A stretch of 64,000 nucleotides of DNA from Isoetes taiwanensis (taxonomy: Eukaryota; Streptophyta; Lycopodiopsida; Isoetales; Isoetaceae): the NCBI GenBank assembly GCA_021234155.1, contig JAJEKV010000003.1, forward strand, positions 28,503,166-28,567,165, given 5' to 3'. The position numbers and the translations under genes are program-made. A model generated the notes under the pieces. It saw only the letters and a program-made list of their open reading frames with translations, was not told the DNA's origin and did not search any database. This document shows, one piece after another, positions 59,412-64,000 of this stretch. Numbering within the stretch: the stretch's first letter is position 1; every line of letters begins with the position of its first letter.

Positions 59412-61151
59412 CGAACTAGTGGATAGCACGAACTGTCAGAAGTAATGGTGGTAGTGCACTTACAGAATAAGCTCCCAGGCCCAGTGCCGCGTTTGCCCTT
59501 CTTAGGCTTCCCATAGAATGCCCACTGGTTACGAAGCTGCTGAATTTCTTCGAAGAATACTTCTTCGTGTATAGTCTTCTTTGTTATGTCATTATTCTCC
59601 GGCCGACACGAGCGTGCTTTCGATTCTTTGTGAGATTTCTGCCGGGACTTCGGCATTTCCTTTTGGCATAGAAAAGAATATCGGGTTCGCCAAGTGCTTC
59701 CTTTAGGGAGGCCATGCCAAAGCTTGTGTGACAAGCGGTTGAGCAAGCGGGTCGTATGGTTGCCATTGACAATCGGTATTACGCATTTTGCGGGTCCTCC
59801 GCCTTTTTCCACTTGATTGCTCGCCTACTCTCTGCGGATCGAGCGGTACGACATCGCAGCACGCGGGGAGGGTGCATCGATGGCTGATAAGCGATTCGTA
59901 GAGAGTGTCCAAGTGCTACGGACTTATGACCCTACAAGTCATATTTGCCGGGGCTTTATGCATCTTGAACACATCGACTTCAATCTCGAAGCCCACCCCC
60001 CGGAGGGTAGATTCTCTCCACGTTGCTTGATGCTTGCTATGGCGTTACGTGACAACTCATATGCGCTCTCACGAGTGGCGTCGCCACCGGATGGAGTGAA
60101 CTTCACGATCTGCCGGCTACTATCCCGTTCTTGGATGAAGAAGCGGACAAGGACTCCCTCTCCAGAACTATTTGGGCTCTGTGATAAGATGTCCGCTTGC
60201 GCCTCTTGGGCCGGACCACCTAAATCTTTTCCTCTGCGCTTAGGGGTTCCTCTTGGGACGGGCTGGTCCTCTTACGCACTCACCTCGAGGCGACCTTGAT
60301 ATTCTCTTCATTCCACAGAATACAAGTTTAGTGGCGACTTTTACGGTGAATAGCCTTAGCGGTGTCCTCGCCTTCTTTTCTGTATGATCGGTCTCCATGG
60401 TATTTGCCCCCTGGCGCTTGTCTTTGTCTCACCTTTCTTGTATCTAGACTTAAGCCACTTAGTATCGTATACTTTAGGTTGGTTTTGCCACGATACTCGT
60501 GAGCGATTGCTTTCGACCTTTGTTTTGTTTGTGTTCTAATATCCTTTGCGGCGGCGTAGTAGCCATCAAGATATCGGTTCTTGATTTGATTCCCGATCGC
60601 TCTAAACTTTCATATGAGTCTAAGCGCCCATCCTTTACGGGCGCAAGAATGTGGGCTTTCCTTTATACTTGCGCTCATCATACATGGCTCGTGCTTAGAA
60701 AGTGGAACTTTATAGCGGGGACGAAAGTCCGATCTACGGTGTCTTCAACATCGATGAGGAAGTCATCGTTGTTCTCGGGCGAGACCTCCATGTCGATGAC
60801 GATACCCGCCGAATTCATTTTTCCTGCCCCTATCTTGCCAAAGAAAAGCAAAAGATCCTTGAGGTGGTTTGTGCGGGACCCGGGATGAATGTTCCCTATC
60901 TCTATGCACGGACCCATTCCTCGCCAGAACCGTCAAAATTTCATGGGGCACAACACGGATGCCCGACAAAGCAGTTCTTTCTCTTCTTACGTTCTTGCAT
61001 CCTCTATTGCAATAGCCTCACGCAAATTTGGGTCGATGCAGGGAACGAGGCGATCACGCTTTGTTAGCGCCATATTAATTCTGAAGAGAGCGGAAAGTAA
61101 TGTTAGTACACAGGAGACTTGGGGCTGAAGAGGCTGTTGTATGATGGAGGC

Positions 61152-61667
61152 AAATTGAAGCCGCCCAATTTGGCGGATCGACACCAAATTGGGCGCCCGC
61201 CCAATTTCGTCGGCTCAACTCATGGTGAGCCTTGGGGCTTAGGAGACAACTGCATCACAGGGGCCAAATTGGGCGTCCGCCCAATTTGGATTGTCCCTAC
61301 GCACACCAAATTGGGCGCCCGCCCAATTTACTCGGCTGAACTCATGGTGAGCCTTGCGGCTGAGGAGACGATTCCATCGTAGGGGCCAAATTGGGCGCCC
61401 GCCCAATTTGTCCAGATCCCTATGCATACCAAGCATGCGTCGCCCAATTTACTTATCCCTCACACCAAAGTGGGCGGACGCCCAATTTGCCTATCCCGGA
61501 GAGCACGATTTCCTAGGATGGTAGACTTGGGTAGAGTAAATTGGTGACCAGATTTTTAGTCGTATATCCAATCTACCTTCAAAGGAAGTCGGGCTCTCGG
61601 GATAGGCAAATTGGGCGTCCGCCCACTTTGGTGTTAGGGATAAGTAAATTGGGCGTCCGCCCACTTT
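61152..61667. repeat. Palindrome cluster 4 with a 122-bp tandem duplication and a long hairpin
   Basis: Copies lie at 61186-61207, 61266-61287, 61308-61329, 61388-61409, 61467-61488, 61608-61629 and 61646-61667, with half copies at 61152 and 61441. Blocks 61186-61307 and 61308-61428 form a 122-bp tandem duplication that starts with a palindrome. Blocks 61440-61502 and 61592-61650 are inverted repeats around a loop of about 90 bp. Confidence 0.9.
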
Positions 61668-61669
61668 GG

Positions 61670-63070
61670 TGTTAGGGAAAAAGTCCAATGTCTTGCAAAC
61701 TGAAAGACCCTCACGGAAGCAATTGGGTGCCCTATTCAGTTCTGCACACAGGTTTGCATTTGTGGGGACCAGTGAGGCATCTAGAAGATGTTAATATGTC
61801 AGCCACGGCCCAAATTCCGAGATGCAATAGCGGGATACTCAATCATTTGCGGCGCTCAAGTTTCTATTAAGAAAGTAGTCCAGCTTACCTTTGCCTCCTG
61901 TGGTGGGGCGAGATGCCATCAACTGCTAAGATTCCTTGCTGTAAAGGGGTACCCAGGCGATAGGACAATGAAGAGAGGAAGGCGCCAACAGGATGGCGAC
62001 AAGCGGCCGAGAAACACAAGGCGCCAAGTGCTCGATCCGAAGCCGACAGCTGGTTCGGGAGTATAGTGCGGCGACAGGATAGGGATGAGAAAGACTTTCG
62101 TGGCTACCAAATATGAAGGCGACACTGTTAAGCGCACCACAAAGCGCCAAAGAAGCACAGAAGTTTCTAAATCTGCAATAGTGGAGAATGAGGGGCTTTT
62201 AAAGGGTTATGGACCTTTCATGACGCGAAGACAAGTGTCGTGCATGTAAGAGTTTGGCCTTTTGAAAAAAAAATGGACCGTTGATGGGTTCGAGCGTGAG
62301 GAATTAATTGTGGACCTTAATAATAAGTGCACGGAGATTTTGAATTTCAAATCTGTCATTTATAGCCCGCCCAAAATTAACTCGAGTCATGCACGTGTCG
62401 CATGTGCTTTAGGCGGGAATTTGTGTTTAAAAGTTCCGGGCCGGACACATTACTTCGAAGTTAGGTGGGACATTTAACTTTCAAAATATGGGGGGAAATT
62501 ACATTCAAATTTTGGGGGGAATTCCTGTTTAAATGCAAATGCGGTTCGAACCTGTTGTTTTTCTGGCAGTGCTTTGTTTGGCTACTATATTTTCTGCAAG
62601 ACGCAAACATCTTCAGCGATTCATACTCATGGCTGCTTCAGCGAAATCTCCAAAGGTTCGTGCTGCTCCACAGTTAAATTCGCCATACCTCGATGTGTAA
62701 TTGCTGCAAATGTGATGTGAAGGGATGTAATCAATCACGCCTTTCCATTCACGCCTCTTCATTCACACCTCTTCATTCACGCCCTTTCGATGGCGCCTGT
62801 TGATTTACTCCCCATCATTCACCTGGTTACTATCACATTTACATAAACTCTAAGTTTCCATGCAGTACGTCCTTTTCCTGAAATTGTTGTGCAGGAATTG
62901 TGTGAGGGCTATTTTCTCCATTAACCCTTGTTTGTAGTCAGGCCCTTCCAATGCTCGATTGTATTTGTTTTGGTAGCTCGATGATAAATTCCAGTGAGTG
63001 TCTGCCTCCTTACTTCTTTTAGTGTCTGCCTCCTTCAGTTTCATCTACAGAAAGGGACCGGGTGGGCTCA
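61670..63070. other. No gene recognised
   Basis: Short open frames (for example 62262-62477, WTVDGFEREELIVDLNNKCT) have no domain. CATTCACGCCTCTTCATTCA-type repeats lie at 62750-62790. Confidence 0.35.
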
Positions 63071-63600
63071 CTGTCCGGGTGGGCTAACTGTATCTCGAAT
63101 GTGTTTTCTCTTGGTGACAGCTAAATTGGGCGGGCGCCGAGTGTCTGCCTACTTTACAGCTCTTTAACCACCACGAACAAATTGGGCGGGCGCCCAATTT
63201 GTCTTGTGAATATAACTTTGTTCGGGTGACAACCTTCTTTTGTACCCATTGTGAGACTGACTGCATCAATACTACCCTTATATAAGCGCCTCATTCGGTT
63301 CTAATTGGGCGGCCGCCCAATTTGCAACAAGGGGACAACTTGGGCGGTCGCCCAGATTGTCCCCTTGTGTAGATGACCAGATACGTGAAACTGTCCGGGT
63401 GGGCTAACTGTATCTCGAATGTGTTTTCTCTTGGTGACAACTAAATTGGGCGGGCGCCGAGTGTCTGCCTACTTTACAGCTCTTCTACCACCAAGAACAA
63501 ATTGGGCGGGCGCCCAATTTGTGCGCGGATATGGCCTGTTCAGAGCGAGAACCTTCTTTTCTACCCATTGTGAAACTTACTGCATCCAATACTAACCCTA
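63071..63600. repeat. Duplication with 320-bp offset, palindromes included
   Basis: CTGTCCGGGTGGGCTAACTG begins at 63071 and 63391. The copies share the half palindromes at 63123 and 63443, the full ones at 63179-63200 and 63499-63520, and CTACCCATTGTGA further on. Between them lie a GGCCGCC-centred copy at 63302-63323 and a 42-bp inverted repeat at 63327-63368 whose outer arms are ACAAGGGGACAA and TTGTCCCCTTGT. Confidence 0.88.
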
Positions 63601-63995
63601 CACAAGGGGAATCTAAAGACCTCAAATGTAAAAAAGGGCACCCGCCCAATTTCATTGTCCTTGTAACCATTGAATGGGAATCCCCCCAGGTCATTTGCAA
63701 TGCTTTCTCGTCTTCCTTACTCGATTTTAACACTACTGAAATCCTTGTGCAGGTTGTGTATCTCTTCCTTAATGAACATCTAGTAGCAAAGGGAGTTGTG
63801 GGGCAAATGACACAATGCCACTTCAAGGAGATATCGAATGGACTAGTGAGCGTAGGTGTGGAGGAAGTGTTCGAAGGCCACCATACCCTTCCTTGGCCAA
63901 CTCCAGATGCAAGCACAATAGCAGAAGCCAGGGGCTCATTCGTTCTCTGGAGAAGTGAAGATGCTCGTGAGTCGTCTGCTAATGACGTCCGCTAA
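63519..63995 (+). CDS. Possible transposon-associated domain (DUF8039-like), partial
   Basis: From about 63740 the frame reads VQVVYLFLNEHLVAKGVVGQ, then GLVSVGVEEVFEGHHTLPWP and TPDASTIAEARGSFVLW. The pattern 'vakGvv... vsV.v..v....lP.P...~.ti.eA.GsfV.W' resembles DUF8039, found in plant transposon-associated proteins; this is from memory of the family, not a search. It stops at 63995 near the window edge. The N-terminal part overlaps a palindrome copy and is probably not coding. An acceptor near 63750 (CTTGTGCAG) may open the real exon. Confidence 0.35.
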   Translation: MCADMACSEREPSFLPIVKLTASNTNPTQGESKDLKCKKGHPPNFIVLVTIEWESPQVICNAFSSSLLDFNTTEILVQVVYLFLNEHLVAKGVVGQMTQCHFKEISNGLVSVGVEEVFEGHHTLPWPTPDASTIAEARGSFVLWRSEDARESSANDVR

Positions 63996-64000
63996 TGCTC

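Larger units (their letters stand above)
57161..61074 (-). pseudogene. Degenerate gene with a methyltransferase-like domain
   Basis: Minus-strand coding pieces follow one another from about 61.07 to 57.16 kb. They are MALTKRDRLVPCIDPNLREA (61071), IVIDMEVSPENNDDFLIDVE (60.8 kb), VRFFIQERDSSRQIVKFTPS (60.1 kb) and EEIQQLRNQWAFYGKPKKGK (59.5 kb, ending at a GTAAGT donor). Next come DYFVYLDDESWNMCTEVAQL (59.1 kb), TMERALVRYMKEVKKLPFQD (58.8 kb) and DYEKFLDQLSTMTDQQLYWV (58.4 kb). VLDFFSGGAFSRAA (57.87 kb) resembles AdoMet-binding motif I of N6/N4 DNA methyltransferases, and an acidic coiled-coil tail follows. No DPPY catalytic motif is visible. At least four frame changes suggest a pseudogene. 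The intron after HECAAG|GTATGC contains a palindrome. Confidence 0.55.

Noticed and set aside
57161-61074. Endogenous giant-virus methyltransferase
   Set aside because: A foreign origin is possible, but motif I alone and broken frames do not support it, and introns argue for a eukaryotic host or transposon gene.
55112-63269. Recurrent peptides such as KLGARPIC, VGGRPI and NWAPAQF in many small frames
   Set aside because: They are the palindrome read in different phases, not a protein repeat family.
55197-63660. CRISPR-like array
   Set aside because: The repeats are palindromic, irregularly spaced over 9 kb and in plant DNA; there is no spacer regularity.

Overview
This is nuclear DNA from a land plant, and the sequence is dominated by mobile elements and repeats. 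Split genes with GT/AG introns, a glycosyltransferase-14 exon, PLS-type pentatricopeptide repeats, a plant F-box family, Helitrons, L1-type LINEs, tRNA-derived SINEs, an LTR element primed by initiator tRNA-Met, and many long-TIR foldback elements all fit a large, repeat-rich plant genome. A fern is my best guess from the mix, but the sequence does not prove it. Intact host genes are almost absent: most coding pieces are single exons or decayed copies.

Layout. 0-3 kb: a decayed acidic-protein fragment, an ankyrin-repeat gene fragment and one GT14 exon. 5.5-8.4 kb: a tandem 762-bp duplication inside a 2-kb array of GAATCT words. 9-13.5 kb: an unrecognised exon plus a LINE tail, duplicated in tandem at about 99% identity; the second copy lacks 1.78 kb. 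13.8-23.2 kb: one minus-strand Helitron RepHel gene cut by three insertions. These are a 248-bp MITE, a 2.57-kb insert carrying a dead PPR gene and ending in a long-TIR MITE, and a 1.47-kb element inside an Arg-Glu coding microsatellite. Removing two of them in silico restores the reading frame exactly.

24-34 kb: a 321-bp MITE, a 5'-truncated LINE with a long open reverse-transcriptase frame, a second copy of the long-TIR MITE, and a 540-bp foldback element. 34.4-37.2 kb: three consecutive satellite-like arrays, the last made of perfect multi-unit heat-shock elements. 41.1-41.9 kb: the last three exons of an F-box gene resembling Arabidopsis At4g00755, minus strand. A 3.9-kb TIR element (42.7-46.6 kb) lies upstream and contains five 67-68-bp stem-loops based on GGATCACACC...GGTGTGATCC. 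50.77-53.46 kb: a complete non-autonomous LTR retrotransposon with TSD TTATC.

54-64 kb: a compositionally different block. It carries a degenerate minus-strand gene with a methyltransferase-like motif I, a possible transposon-associated domain at the right edge, and about two dozen copies of a GC-rich 22-bp near-palindrome (arms AAATTGGGCG / CGCCCAATTT). The palindrome was not noticed in the first 55 kb. It sits in introns, upstream regions and at joins of tandem duplications. This palindrome family, the stem-loop element and the heat-shock-element satellite are the strongest candidates for something undescribed.
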